64,000 nucleotides of DNA. Origin: an uncultured Ruminococcus sp. Lineage in GTDB: Bacteria > Bacillota > Clostridia > Oscillospirales > Ruminococcaceae. The notes beneath the pieces were generated by a model. It made no database searches, had not been told where the DNA came from, and worked only from the letters and a program-made list of their open reading frames with translations. Made by a program: the position numbers and the translations under genes. The DNA lies in contig CANQJO010000001.1 in assembly GCA_947624255.1 (NCBI GenBank), positions 1 to 64,000 on the forward strand, in the 5' to 3' direction. This document shows, in pieces, positions 17,209-27,590 of this stretch; within the stretch, counting starts at the first letter, position 1, and each line of letters starts with the position of its first letter.

Positions 17209-18765
17209 ATGGCTAATCAACTTTGCATTGTTCTCGATTTCGGCGGACAGTACAATCAACTGATCGCCCGAAGAGTCCGGGAATGCGGCGTTTACTGCGA
17301 GATCAAAAAATTCGATACGCCTATTGATGAGATCAAGGCTCTTGAACCTATGGCTCTGATATTCACCGGAGGTCCGAACAGCGTCTATGATCCGAGATCT
17401 CCGCATATATCAAAGGAGATTTTTGAGCTTGGAATTCCCGTTTTGGGTATCTGCTACGGCTGTCAGCTTATCGCCTATACTCTCGGAGGAGTGGTTGAAA
17501 GCTGCACAAAAAGCGAGTACGGCAAGATAGAGATCTCTCATAACGGCAGCAGCGTGCTTTTCAAGGATATACCGGAAAAAAGCACTGTCTGGATGAGCCA
17601 TAACGATTTTGTGAGCCGGCCCCCTCAGGGATTTGAGATAACTGCTGTCTCGTCCGACTGTCCCGGTGCAGCCTTTGAAAATAAGGAGAAAAAGCTCTAT
17701 GCTGTTCAGTTTCATCCGGAGGTTACTCACAGTGAATTCGGCAGACAGCTGATGCATAATTTTCTCTACGAAGTATGCGGATTCTCCGGTGACTGGGTAA
17801 TGGACGACTTTATCGAAAACACCGTTGCCTCTCTTCGCAGGCAAATAGGAAACAAAAAAGTTATACTGGGACTTTCCGGCGGTGTTGATTCCTCAGTTGC
17901 TGCCGGTCTTCTGAGCCGTGCAGTCGGAAAACAGCTCACCTGCGTTTTTGTGGATCATGGTCTGATGCGCAAAGATGAGGGGGATTTTGTTGAGGAAACA
18001 TTCACAAAAATGTTCGATATGAATTTTATCCGTGTCAACGCTCAGGAGCACTTTCTCGGAAAGCTGCGTGGTGTAACCGATCCGGAGGAAAAACGAAAGA
18101 TCATCGGTGCGGAGTTTATAAATGTATTCTGGGACGAGGTGCGCAAGGATACTGCCGGCGGATTTTTCGCTCAGGGAACGATCTATCCGGATCGTATCGA
18201 ATCAGGAAAGGGAAATAAATCGGGCGAGGGAAGTGCGGCAGTTATCAAGACGCATCACAACACCGCCATTCCTGACGATATGAGGGATAATTTTGACGGC
18301 ATTATTGAGCCGCTTGCCGACCTCTTCAAAGATGAAGTGCGTGCTGTCGGTGAAAAACTTGGTATTCCGAATGAACTCGTGTGGAGACAGCCTTTCCCCG
18401 GTCCGGGACTTGGTGTGCGTATAATCGGAGAGATTACTGAGGAGAAAATACATATTCTTCAGGAGGCAGATGCTGTTTTTCGTGACGAGATCGCAAAAAG
18501 CGGCATTGAGGATCAGCTTAAGCAATTTTTTGCCGTTCTTCCCGATGTGAAGACTGTGGGAGTTATGGGAGATCATAGGACATACGATCATCTTATAGCT
18601 ATACGTGCGATCACTACCGATGATTTTATGACTGCTGATTGGGCACGCATTCCATACGATGTGCTTGCACGTGTCTCTAACCGCCTGTGCAATGAGGTGG
18701 AGCACGTCAACCGTGTGGTTTACGATATAACCTCAAAGCCGCCGGGAACTGTGGAGTGGGAATAA
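17209..18765 (+). CDS. guaA: GMP synthase (glutamine-hydrolysing)
   Basis: Makes GMP from XMP, ATP and glutamine, the last step of guanine nucleotide synthesis; 518 residues, full length. The N-terminal class I glutamine amidotransferase domain has its nucleophile Cys82 in GICYGCQ and the His-Glu pair in [12 protein letters not shown]. The ATP-pyrophosphatase P-loop LSGGVDSS follows at about residue 223, and the C-terminal dimerisation domain ends KPPGTVEWE as in other GuaA. AAGGAGGG precedes the start. The 90-base upstream gap shows no purine-riboswitch core, so regulation is not evident. Confidence 0.98.
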   Translation: MANQLCIVLDFGGQYNQLIARRVRECGVYCEIKKFDTPIDEIKALEPMALIFTGGPNSVYDPRSPHISKEIFELGIPVLGICYGCQLIAYTLGGVVESCTKSEYGKIEISHNGSSVLFKDIPEKSTVWMSHNDFVSRPPQGFEITAVSSDCPGAAFENKEKKLYAVQFHPEVTHSEFGRQLMHNFLYEVCGFSGDWVMDDFIENTVASLRRQIGNKKVILGLSGGVDSSVAAGLLSRAVGKQLTCVFVDHGLMRKDEGDFVEETFTKMFDMNFIRVNAQEHFLGKLRGVTDPEEKRKIIGAEFINVFWDEVRKDTAGGFFAQGTIYPDRIESGKGNKSGEGSAAVIKTHHNTAIPDDMRDNFDGIIEPLADLFKDEVRAVGEKLGIPNELVWRQPFPGPGLGVRIIGEITEEKIHILQEADAVFRDEIAKSGIEDQLKQFFAVLPDVKTVGVMGDHRTYDHLIAIRAITTDDFMTADWARIPYDVLARVSNRLCNEVEHVNRVVYDITSKPPGTVEWE

Positions 18766-19048
18766 TAAAATGCTTGCTGAAACGGCGTAAATACGTCAAT
18801 TTTGCTGTTATCATGATAACAGTGGCAACGATTTGGCAACATTTTCCGATTATCGGCAACAGTATGAGAATATTTGTCTGAAAAGATAAGAGCTACCTGA
18901 TTTTGTTTTGAATCGGGTAGCTCTTTTTTCCTTAAAAATGAGATTTTAATTCTTCTATTTTTTTGATTTCTTTCAAGATGTTCCAATTCCTACACACGTC
19001 AATTTTCAAATGACTGTAAAATTGAAACATTTGTTTTTACAACAGTTT
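18766..19048. other. Intergenic region after guaA
   Basis: No gene is visible. The region holds a perfect palindrome CTGTTATCATGATAACAG (18804-18821), a terminator (18890-18929), and the approach to a half-copy of the dispersed repeat (19049-19085) at the end of the opposing gene. Confidence 0.6.
18890..18929 (+). terminator. Terminator downstream of guaA
   Basis: GAGCTACCTGATT and AATCGGGTAGCTC pair (one G-T) and are followed by TTTTTT. It lies about 125 bases past the guaA stop codon. Confidence 0.85.
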
Positions 19049-19085
19049 CGCAAAGATCGTCGGGTTTTCAGAATGAAATAAGTAT
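19049..19085. repeat. Dispersed palindromic repeat, copy B (half copy)
   Basis: The first 20 bases, CGCAAAGATCGTCGGGTTTT, match exactly the complement of one half of copy A; it then continues through one outer arm (CAGAATGAAATAAGTAT). The other half is missing. It overlaps the 3' end of the DUF3592-like gene and supplies its last codons and stop codon. Confidence 0.8.
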
Positions 19086-19553
19086 TGCATATATTGTTGC
19101 ACCTATCCATGCAGCTTCCACGACAGAGAACATTATAGTATAACCAATTGCTGAAACAAGGTCATATTTTTCGAGACAGGCATTTTCGGGACATTCAGGG
19201 TCATAAATAATCGGTATTTTATTATAGCCAATTTTCCATTTGCCTGTTTTCAGTCCGTTTTTACATTTATATTCTTTTCCGTCAGCCTGATAACTTATAC
19301 AATTGTATCCATTTCGTGAATAAATCACGTTTATTAACGTTCCATCAGTGCGGCAGCCGTTTTTGTGGAGATTTTTTATATAAATCAGATTTTTAATTTC
19401 TGACATCAAAAACCATGAAGAAAAAATACCAAAAAAGACAAGAACGGACAACACAAATCCCATTTCTCCGAATAAATAAAAACATAAAGCAAATGTCACC
19501 GCTGTCACGGCTATAACTGCAATACAGATTTTCAAAACTCTTACAATGTTCAT
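19068..19553 (-). CDS. DUF3592-like membrane protein
   Basis: Membrane protein of 161 residues, function unknown. Two N-terminal helices (about 8-28 and 31-51), a soluble central part with a small beta-barrel-like pattern (GTLINVIYSRNGYNCISYQADGK region, then PIIYDPECPENA), and a C-terminal helix (about 138-158): this is the plan of DUF3592 proteins. The PxxYDPxxP-like element is typical. AAGGTGAG precedes the start. The ATG overlaps the shifted-frame stop of the hsdM remnant upstream (TAATG), so the two were, or are, one operon. Its own last codons and stop come from repeat copy B. The family match is from memory and moderate. Confidence 0.7.
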   Translation of the reverse strand: MNIVRVLKICIAVIAVTAVTFALCFYLFGEMGFVLSVLVFFGIFSSWFLMSEIKNLIYIKNLHKNGCRTDGTLINVIYSRNGYNCISYQADGKEYKCKNGLKTGKWKIGYNKIPIIYDPECPENACLEKYDLVSAIGYTIMFSVVEAAWIGATIYAILISF

Positions 19554-19781
19554 TATCTCACCTTTTTCACCTTATGCTGACATTTTGCCCGGTTCATGTC
19601 CATATTGGCGAACAGGTCAACCACATCACCAAGAGCACGTTTATCCGGATCCGGACTTGCATATTTTTTTTTGCAGAACATCTTTCAATGTTTTGTTTTC
19701 GTCCTCAAAATCGTCACCATCTGCCACAAGTTCATTGTAACGCTTTTCAAAACCAATATTTGCATTACTTTTTTCAGTCAT
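19553..19781 (-). pseudogene. hsdM: Remnant of a type I restriction-modification methylase (hsdM): internal deletion plus frameshift
   Basis: From ATG 19781 (good AAGGAG site and promoter) the frame reads MTEKSNANIGFEKRYNELVADG... for 46 codons, then hits a stop. Dropping one A from a run of nine (19664-19672) continues it as YASPDPDKRALGDVVDLF... to a stop overlapping the next start. FEKRYNEL-ADG-DFEDE resembles the N-terminal region of HsdM, and TLKDVLQKKYASPDPDKRALGDVVDLF resembles a segment normally about 50 residues further on (VLPKxYARPDLDKRxLGELIDLI). The join therefore looks like an internal deletion. The catalytic domain is absent. HsdM subunits are about 500 residues; about 75 codons remain. 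No hsdR or hsdS is nearby. The HsdM assignment rests on recalled family sequence. Confidence 0.62.
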
Positions 19782-19831
19782 ACCCTTTTCTCCTTGTTCA
19801 ATCGTTATTTACTCACAAAAATACCCATTAT

Positions 19832-19860
19832 AGTATACCACACTTTTTACAAAAAGTCAA
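19832..19860 (-). promoter_or_regulatory. Sigma-A promoter of the hsdM remnant and DUF3592-like gene
   Basis: On the minus strand TTGACT (19860-19855), 17 bases and TATACT (19837-19832). It remains intact although the first gene is broken, so the DUF3592-like gene can still be expressed. Confidence 0.75.
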
Positions 19861-20011
19861 TCTCTTGACAAAAAATTCTATATTTCCCCCGTATCTTTCA
19901 AGGAAAAATTACAGGCAAAGAAAAAGGCGATTCCGCAGAACAGCCTTACTATTTTATTTTTCGTGTAAAGTCAATCGCTCCAAAATTACCAATTTTTCAT
20001 TTGTTAAAGTG
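19861..20011. other. Non-coding stretch between divergent promoters
   Basis: AT-rich region between the minus-strand promoter at 19832-19860 and the plus-strand promoter at 20012-20040. No gene or clear secondary structure is seen. Confidence 0.5.
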
Positions 20012-20040
20012 TTGCATTTTCCGTTTATTTATGATATAAT
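20012..20040 (+). promoter_or_regulatory. Sigma-A promoter of the ACT-domain / PFL-family / kinase operon
   Basis: TTGCAT (20012-20017), 17 bases and TATAAT (20035-20040), with TGA directly before the -10. It lies 45 bases before the ATG at 20085, which has a CGGAGGT site. Confidence 0.85.
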
Positions 20041-20084
20041 AAATTACACGTCCTCGGAAAAGAACAGCAAACGGAGGTTTTAAT

Positions 20085-20354
20085 ATGAGAGCAGTTGTGA
20101 CTGTAATAGGTAAGGATACTGTGGGAATTCTCCACAAGGTAAGCGGCATATGCGCCGGATTTAACGTGAATGTCATCGAAGTTACACAGAGCGTACTTCA
20201 GGATATGTTCGCAATGATAATGCTGGTCGATATCTCCGCAATAAAGGGCGATTTTTCTGAACTGGTAGACAGAATGACCGCACTCGGCACAGAGCTTGGA
20301 CTCTCCATACATACGATGCACGAGGATATCTTCAATTCCATGCATAATGTCTGA
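20085..20354 (+). CDS. ACT-domain protein (UPF0237 family)
   Basis: Single ACT domain of 89 residues (MRAVVTVIGKDTVGILHKVS opening, then a GFNVNVIEVTQSVLQDMFAMIMLVDIS core). ACT domains bind amino acids or other small ligands and usually regulate a partner enzyme. In many Firmicutes this gene sits directly before the PFL-family (UPF0210) gene, as here, implying a joint but unknown role. Its stop codon TGA is the first part of dispersed repeat copy C, which fills the 82-base gap to the next gene. Confidence 0.92.
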   Translation: MRAVVTVIGKDTVGILHKVSGICAGFNVNVIEVTQSVLQDMFAMIMLVDISAIKGDFSELVDRMTALGTELGLSIHTMHEDIFNSMHNV

Positions 20355-20420
20355 TACTGATTTCATTCTAAAAAACGTGCCGGATATTCGTTACGTTGGG
20401 TTTTAGAAGTAAATTAGTAT
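20353..20420. repeat. Dispersed palindromic repeat, copy C (between ACT and PFL genes)
   Basis: A 68-bp element with arms GATACTGATTTCATTCTAAA and TTTAGAAGTAAATTAGTAT. The centre differs from copy A (CGTGCCGGATATTCGTTACG) but can still fold. It starts within the stop codon of the upstream gene and ends right at the ribosome-binding site of the downstream one. Confidence 0.85.
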
Positions 20421-20436
20421 GAAAGGAAGAATTCAA

Positions 20437-21795
20437 ATGCTTAATGTCTACAATATACTTGAAACGATCAGGATGATACAGGACGAATGCCTTGATATCA
20501 GGACAATAACAATGGGTATCTCTCTTCTGGACTGCGTAGACACCGATATTGACAAAGCCTGCGAAAAGGTCTATGAGAAGATCGTCACAAAGGCACAGCG
20601 GCTTGTGCCGGTGGGAGAGCAGATCGAAAAGGAGTACGGTATTCCCATAATCAATAAGAGGATATCAGTAACGCCGATCTCAATACTTGCGGCAGCCTGT
20701 TCGGGAGAAACTCCCGTTAAATTCGCAAAAGCCCTACAGCGGGCGGCTGACACCTGCGGCGTCAATTTCATAGGGGGATATTCCGCACTTGTGCATAAGG
20801 GCTTTAGTGCCGGAGATATGGAGCTTATAAGATCTATTCCGGAGGCACTTGATGTTACACAGAATATATGCTCCTCGGTGAATATCGGATCTACGAGATC
20901 GGGCATAAATATGGATGCCGTAAAGCTTATGGGCGAAATTGTCCTTGAATCGGCAAAGCGTACAGCCGACCGTGACTGCATAGGACCTGCAAAGCTTGTG
21001 GTGTTCTGCAATGCGGTGGAGGATAATCCTTTCATGGCAGGAGCGTTCCACGGCATAGGCGAGCCTGACTGCGAAATACACGTGGGAGTTTCCGGTCCGG
21101 GCGTGGTGCGTTCTGCCCTGACGAAGTATCCCGATGCCTCTATTGACGAGATCGCCGATGTCATAAAAAAGACCGCCTTCAAGATAACCCGTATGGGACA
21201 GCTTGTGGGAGCAAGAGCCTCACAGCTTTTGGACGTTCCTTTCGGAATAGTTGATCTCTCACTTGCGCCGACTCCTGCGATCGGTGACAGCGTTGCCCAT
21301 ATTCTTGAAGAAATGGGATTGGAGCAGTGCGGCACTCACGGAACTACAGCCTGCCTTGCCATGCTGAACGATGCTGTAAAAAAAGGCGGAGTTATGGCAT
21401 CATCGGCGGTGGGCGGACTTTCGGGCGCATTCATTCCCGTTTCGGAAGATGCCGGCATGATAGATGCTGCCGTGAGCGGTGTACTTACTCTTGAAAAGTT
21501 GGAGGCCATGACAGCGGTATGCTCTGTGGGACTTGATATGATAGTCGTTCCGGGCGATATCTCTCCTGAGACGATATCAGCCATAATTGCCGATGAGGCT
21601 GCAATAGGCATGGTGAACTCCAAGACCACGGCAGTCCGTCTCATACCTGCTATCGGCAAAAAAGAGGGCGAGACTCTTGAATTCGGCGGACTTCTCGGCA
21701 GCGGTCCCGTTATGCCCGTACAAAAACCGTCTCCTGCACGGTTTATCAGCCGTGGAGGACGTATTCCCGCACCTATGCAGAGCCTTAAAAACTGA
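20437..21795 (+). CDS. PFL-family protein (UPF0210 / DUF711)
   Basis: Protein of 452 residues matching the conserved UPF0210 family, annotated from structure as related to pyruvate formate-lyase folds but of unknown activity. The start at 20437 is chosen because AAGGAAG precedes it and the product then begins [15 protein letters not shown], the normal family N-terminus; an ATG at 20419 lies inside the repeat arm. The Gly-rich segments [27 protein letters not shown] and [12 protein letters not shown] are typical of the family. It is co-transcribed with the ACT-domain gene, and its stop codon overlaps the next start (TGATG). Confidence 0.94.
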   Translation: MLNVYNILETIRMIQDECLDIRTITMGISLLDCVDTDIDKACEKVYEKIVTKAQRLVPVGEQIEKEYGIPIINKRISVTPISILAAACSGETPVKFAKALQRAADTCGVNFIGGYSALVHKGFSAGDMELIRSIPEALDVTQNICSSVNIGSTRSGINMDAVKLMGEIVLESAKRTADRDCIGPAKLVVFCNAVEDNPFMAGAFHGIGEPDCEIHVGVSGPGVVRSALTKYPDASIDEIADVIKKTAFKITRMGQLVGARASQLLDVPFGIVDLSLAPTPAIGDSVAHILEEMGLEQCGTHGTTACLAMLNDAVKKGGVMASSAVGGLSGAFIPVSEDAGMIDAAVSGVLTLEKLEAMTAVCSVGLDMIVVPGDISPETISAIIADEAAIGMVNSKTTAVRLIPAIGKKEGETLEFGGLLGSGPVMPVQKPSPARFISRGGRIPAPMQSLKN

Positions 21796-22703
21796 TGGAG
21801 CTATCCCATATAGCAAGGCAATTCGGCGTGGGAGAGGTCATCTCCGCAAAGCCTCTTGACAGAGGACACATCAATGTTACGTTTCATGTCGAATGTGAGA
21901 GCGGACAGTACATACTGCAATCTCTTAACACGGGCGTATTCACATCGCCGGAGATCATCTCACACAACATTTCCGTTATTACGGAGCGTTTCCGCTCTGA
22001 GAGCGATGTGACAGTGCCGGAGTTTCTCACTGCCAAAGGAGGATATTTCCTCCCGCATGGCGGTAAGCTGTGGCGTATGTACAGGTATATCCGACAGACC
22101 GGCACTCAGCGTGATGATCTCACAGGCTATGCATTCGGCAGGTTTATAAAAATCATGGAGGGTGCGCCCCTTAAAGCGGCACTTCCGGAATTTCACCGGA
22201 TGAAAAATTATACCGATATTTTGCCCGAAGATAACGCTTACTCGGATAAGCTCCGCCGGTCGGAATGTGAGCTTAGTGAGATTTTCAGGGACGTTCCTAT
22301 GAGAGCCGTTCACGGTGACGCACGCTTTGACAATGTGATAATCGGTGAGCGCTGCACCGTCATTGATCTTGACACCGCTATGATAGGCTATGCGGCTCTT
22401 GATTACGGAGATATGATACGTTCTGTCTGTACTGACAGGAATGCCCTGCACCGCAGCGAAGAACTGACGTCAGGATTTCTTCGTGGCGTGGGAGATGCGC
22501 TCTCCCAGCGTGAAAGGGAGTCACTGTATTACGGTGTGCTCCGGGTCACGGGAGAGCTTGCGGCACGCTATTTTGCGGACGCTTTAAGCGGCGGTCATTA
22601 TTTTGGAAAAACTCCCCGACAGTGTATGGCACGTGCAGAGAGTCTCATGTCTCAGCTTGAAATGTTCATCTCGGAGGAAAACGCTCTCAAAGCCCTGCTC
22701 TGA
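21795..22703 (+). CDS. APH/choline-kinase-fold phosphotransferase, N-acetylhexosamine 1-kinase-like
   Basis: Kinase-fold protein of 302 residues. Key elements: an ILQSLNTGVFTSPE segment near residue 38, like that of N-acetylhexosamine 1-kinase (NahK); the catalytic loop HGDARFDNVI (about residue 172); and the metal-binding IDLDTAMIG (about residue 191). Enzymes of this group phosphorylate sugars or small alcohols with ATP. NahK normally serves the lacto-N-biose/GNB pathway, but none of that pathway is nearby, so the substrate is open. The start overlaps the PFL-family stop by one base, indicating translational coupling and a possible shared pathway. Confidence 0.85.
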   Translation: MELSHIARQFGVGEVISAKPLDRGHINVTFHVECESGQYILQSLNTGVFTSPEIISHNISVITERFRSESDVTVPEFLTAKGGYFLPHGGKLWRMYRYIRQTGTQRDDLTGYAFGRFIKIMEGAPLKAALPEFHRMKNYTDILPEDNAYSDKLRRSECELSEIFRDVPMRAVHGDARFDNVIIGERCTVIDLDTAMIGYAALDYGDMIRSVCTDRNALHRSEELTSGFLRGVGDALSQRERESLYYGVLRVTGELAARYFADALSGGHYFGKTPRQCMARAESLMSQLEMFISEENALKALL

Positions 22704-22718
22704 AACTTCATAAAGGCA

Positions 22719-22765
22719 AAAAAAAATATCCCGGAGAAAATTTCTCTCCGGGATAAATATTTTTA

Positions 22766-22767
<2 letters not shown>
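22719..22767. terminator. Bidirectional terminator between the kinase gene and groEL
   Basis: TATCCCGGAGA and TCTCCGGGATA form an 11-bp stem (22727-22737 with 22745-22755). An A run lies on the left and AAATATTTTTAT on the right, so it can stop transcripts from both convergent genes. Confidence 0.85.
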
Positions 22768-24793
<2,026 letters not shown>

Positions 24794-24872
24794 GAGGAAT
24801 TGAAAAACTTTCTGAATTTTCGTACTTATGCACAAATAAAATTCAACAGGTCAATTAAATATATGCAGTAAT

Positions 24873-25691
24873 TTACTGCTTTTGCCGTCTCAGCTCCCAG
24901 AATGCCACAGCGCTTGCCGCCGCAACGTTAAGGGAGTCAACACCGTTAAGCATGGGGATCTTCACCACATGATCGCACTCACGAATGGTGAGATCTTTAA
25001 GTCCCTCGCCCTCTGTTCCGAGAACGACTGCGAGACGCTTTTCCTTTTTCAGCCTGAGATCATCAATGCTGAGAGTGTTCTCCCTCAGAGCCATTGCCGC
25101 CGTGGCAAATCCCATATTTTTCAGGAATGTTATATATTCGGGAGAATTTCCGCTGAGGAACGTCCACGGTATCCGGAAAACTGTTCCCATGCTCACACGT
25201 ATCGAGCGGCGGTAGAGCGGATCGCTGCACGAGGGAGTCAGCAATACCGCATCGAAGCCCAGTGCAGCCGCCGAGCGGAAAACAGCTCCGATATTTGTCT
25301 GGTTCATAACGTCCTCCAAAACGGCGATACGTTCCGCACCGGAGAGAATGCTTTCAGGCGCAGGGAGCTTACGGCGGCGCATGGCACAGAGCGCACCCTG
25401 TGTGAGCTTGAATCCGGTAATATCAGTAAGCACTTCTGTATCGGCAGTATATATGGGAATATTACCGCACCGGCTGATAATATCCTGTGCCTGACCGTTG
25501 ATATATTTCCGTTCCATCAGCAGTGACAGCGGCTGATATCCCGCATCGAGAGCACGCCGTATCACCTTCGGGCTTTCAGCGATAAACATTCCCGGCTGCG
25601 GCTCAAAAGCTCTCAGGAGCTGTACCTCGGAGGTCTGAGCGTAGGGTAAAAGCTCCGGAGCGGAAAGGTCGGTTATCTCTGTTATCGGCAT
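24873..25691 (-). CDS. TrmH/SpoU-family RNA 2'-O-ribose methyltransferase
   Basis: RNA methyltransferase of 272 residues with an N-terminal substrate-binding domain (about 1-105) and a C-terminal SPOUT knot domain. The three SPOUT motifs are clear: NIGAVFRSA (about residue 135), VLGTEGEGL (about 221) and MLNGVDSLNVAAAS (about 247). The N-terminal domain resembles RlmB/TsnR-type enzymes, which methylate rRNA or tRNA riboses using S-adenosylmethionine; the exact nucleotide cannot be inferred. CGGAGGTG precedes the ATG. It is a monocistronic unit between groES and the acyltransferase. Confidence 0.92.
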   Translation of the reverse strand: MPITEITDLSAPELLPYAQTSEVQLLRAFEPQPGMFIAESPKVIRRALDAGYQPLSLLMERKYINGQAQDIISRCGNIPIYTADTEVLTDITGFKLTQGALCAMRRRKLPAPESILSGAERIAVLEDVMNQTNIGAVFRSAAALGFDAVLLTPSCSDPLYRRSIRVSMGTVFRIPWTFLSGNSPEYITFLKNMGFATAAMALRENTLSIDDLRLKKEKRLAVVLGTEGEGLKDLTIRECDHVVKIPMLNGVDSLNVAAASAVAFWELRRQKQ

Positions 25692-25713
25692 AATTTCACC
25701 TCCGGATCATTAT

Positions 25714-25742
25714 GACAAAACAGCTGCACAAATGTGCAGCTG
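25714..25742 (-). terminator. Terminator of the acyltransferase gene
   Basis: On the minus strand CAGCTGCAC, a 4-base loop and GTGCAGCTG are followed by TTTTGTC, a few bases past the stop codon at 25749. Confidence 0.85.
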
Positions 25743-25748
25743 CCGGGA

Positions 25749-26957
25749 CTATTCTGCATCGGCGGCAGGCTTTTTGAGCTTGCTTATACACAGCTTGACG
25801 AGATATTCAAGCAGACGGTAGCCGTTGGAGATTATCAATGCCCAGAACAGTGCATGGAAGAATGTGTAAAACAGCGGTTCATAGACATGAGTCCATCTGT
25901 CGAAGTTGAATGTTCCGTCCGGAGCATTCGGATATTTCGTCACGAATTCGGTATAGATCTCTCTGTCGAAAACGTAGGAGATGAGGTACAGTGCGAATGA
26001 AGCCTCCGAAAGCTGACGGATAACGAATTTCACGCCCTTGTTTCTTGTGGTGATGTCGAAAAGCAGCAGGAATATGCTTATCGTAGCGATAAATACAGGA
26101 TAGCTGCTGTAGTCATTGAAGTGGTATGAGAGCATGATGCGGTTGTTTTCGATATTGTCGTACGACTGATTATATGTGCTTTCGGTGAGGAAACATATTG
26201 CACAAATAAGCACCATGAGTGCCCAGATCTTGTTGCGCAGGCATTTTTTCGGCGGATAATCACGGATATACGCTCCGGCGAAGTAGTAGGCAAAGGGCCA
26301 TACACCGCTGAGATAATCAGGGAAAATGCGTATCTGATTGCCGTTTTCAAAGCCGATGAAGAAGCTCCTTGCGAAGACGGTGAGGAGTGTCACGGTAATG
26401 ACGAGAGTGAGCTTTTGTCCCTTTGTCTGAAGTCCGTTGAAAGCAAGGTTGAGAAAAGGGATAACGAAGAAAAGGGCGATGTAGAAATTCACATACCACG
26501 CATAATTCGCATTGCTGTATTCAAAAAATCCTTTGATGACCGACCACGGAGTGAATTCGGTGTGAAAATATTTCTTGTTGCACATCATGCAAGGGATGCT
26601 TATGACGATGTAGATCACCACGACTCTGAGAACGCCGAGATAGTATTTTGCGCTGATCTTCTTATTTTTCATGAGATATCCCGTGACGGTCATAAAGATC
26701 GGTACACAGGTATACGAAAGCCAGCGGTATGCTATGGGAATGATGTATTTGCGGTCGTCGATAGATGCACTGTAGAATCCGCTGTAGAGGAAGGTGTGAA
26801 CGCTCACCACAAAGAAAACTGCCAGTATTTTCAGAATGTCGATACCTGCGAAATACGGCTTTGCGGCAGGTGCAGCCGCCTTTACCGCCGGAGCTTTCAC
26901 AGCAGCGGTATTCTTTTCGGTCTTTGCTTTTTTCTGTTCTGTTGAATTTTTACTCAT
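25749..26957 (-). CDS. Acyltransferase-3 (OafA-like) integral membrane protein
   Basis: Membrane O-acyltransferase of 402 residues. A hydrophilic Ala/Lys-rich tail of about 35 residues (KAPAVKAAAPAAK) precedes the family's start signature YFAGIDILKILAVFFVVSVH, where the His is the proposed catalytic residue. About ten hydrophobic helices follow. Such proteins acetylate or acylate surface polysaccharides, peptidoglycan or lipids; the acceptor is unknown. AAAGGAGGA lies 12 bases before the ATG. It is surrounded by unrelated genes, so it is a stand-alone unit. Confidence 0.9.
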   Translation of the reverse strand: MSKNSTEQKKAKTEKNTAAVKAPAVKAAAPAAKPYFAGIDILKILAVFFVVSVHTFLYSGFYSASIDDRKYIIPIAYRWLSYTCVPIFMTVTGYLMKNKKISAKYYLGVLRVVVIYIVISIPCMMCNKKYFHTEFTPWSVIKGFFEYSNANYAWYVNFYIALFFVIPFLNLAFNGLQTKGQKLTLVITVTLLTVFARSFFIGFENGNQIRIFPDYLSGVWPFAYYFAGAYIRDYPPKKCLRNKIWALMVLICAICFLTESTYNQSYDNIENNRIMLSYHFNDYSSYPVFIATISIFLLLFDITTRNKGVKFVIRQLSEASFALYLISYVFDREIYTEFVTKYPNAPDGTFNFDRWTHVYEPLFYTFFHALFWALIISNGYRLLEYLVKLCISKLKKPAADAE

Positions 26958-27054
26958 TTGACTAAAAGTCCTCCTTTACAAAATGTCCCCAATAATTTAG
27001 ACGAAAATATATATGGAATCTCTCAGGTATGATGATGCCCTTATGCAACAGGTA

Positions 27055-27083
27055 TTGCATTTTTCCGAAAGCTGTGATACAAT
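27055..27083 (+). promoter_or_regulatory. Sigma-A promoter of the Hpt gene
   Basis: TTGCAT (27055-27060), 17 bases and TACAAT (27078-27083), with TGA before the -10. The ATG at 27131 is 48 bases downstream with an AGGAGGA site. Confidence 0.8.
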
Positions 27084-27130
27084 ATAGTATACAGACTTTC
27101 GGATAAAGTCAGAAGGAGGAATCATATACC

Positions 27131-27499
27131 ATGACAGTACAGGAATTGTACAGCAACATCGGAGGAAATTATCAGGAGGCATCAAAGCGTCTTATGAATG
27201 ACAGTCTTATCAGCCGTTTTATTGTGAAATTTCTCACCGATACTTCATATGAAAAGCTCACAGAGGCAGTGGGCAATAATGATGAAAAAGGTATCTTCGA
27301 GGCTTCTCACGCATTAAAGGGAGTTACTGCCAATCTTGCAATAACCTCCATAGCCGAGATCGCCGGAGCAGTCACCGAGGCATACCGTCCCGGAAATGAG
27401 GCACAAAGAGCCACGTTTGATCTTGCGGGAAATATGTCACGCCTTGCAGAGGTCTACGACAGAGCCGTTGCGGAGATAAAGAGCTTTTCCGGCAAGTGA
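27131..27499 (+). CDS. Stand-alone histidine phosphotransfer (Hpt) protein
   Basis: Hpt-domain protein of 122 residues, a four-helix bundle that relays phosphate between response regulators. The phosphoacceptor is His60 in EASHALKGVTANL, the standard HxLKG motif. No kinase or receiver gene is adjacent, so its partners are encoded elsewhere. It has its own promoter and ends in a region shared with the convergent metH gene. Confidence 0.92.
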   Translation: MTVQELYSNIGGNYQEASKRLMNDSLISRFIVKFLTDTSYEKLTEAVGNNDEKGIFEASHALKGVTANLAITSIAEIAGAVTEAYRPGNEAQRATFDLAGNMSRLAEVYDRAVAEIKSFSGK

Positions 27500-27545
27500 T
27501 ACCGATCAGCGGATAAACATAACGAGCAGCAATTTTGTCTGTCAG

Positions 27546-27590
27546 GGCAGAGCGTACAAAGCCGTCAGGAGTGCTTTGTACGGTACTGCC
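27546..27590. repeat. Hairpin repeat family 2, copy 1 (convergent ends of hpt and metH)
   Basis: GGCAG, AGCGTACAAAGC, a 10-base loop, GCTTTGTACGGTA and CTGCC: a long stem that ends one base before the metH stop codon. The segment GCTTTGTACGGTACTGCCT recurs at 49232-49250 next to another convergent gene end. It may act as a two-way terminator, although T runs are short. Confidence 0.75.

Noticed and set aside
19574-20083. 169-codon open frame on the plus strand
   Set aside because: It lies opposite the hsdM remnant and runs through two promoters; Phe/Ser/His-rich composition is that of an antisense shadow.
24865-24879. Palindrome GCAGTAATTTACTGC at the end of the TrmH-type gene
   Set aside because: Short, AT-rich, overlapping the stop codon and without a T run; not convincing as a terminator or operator.
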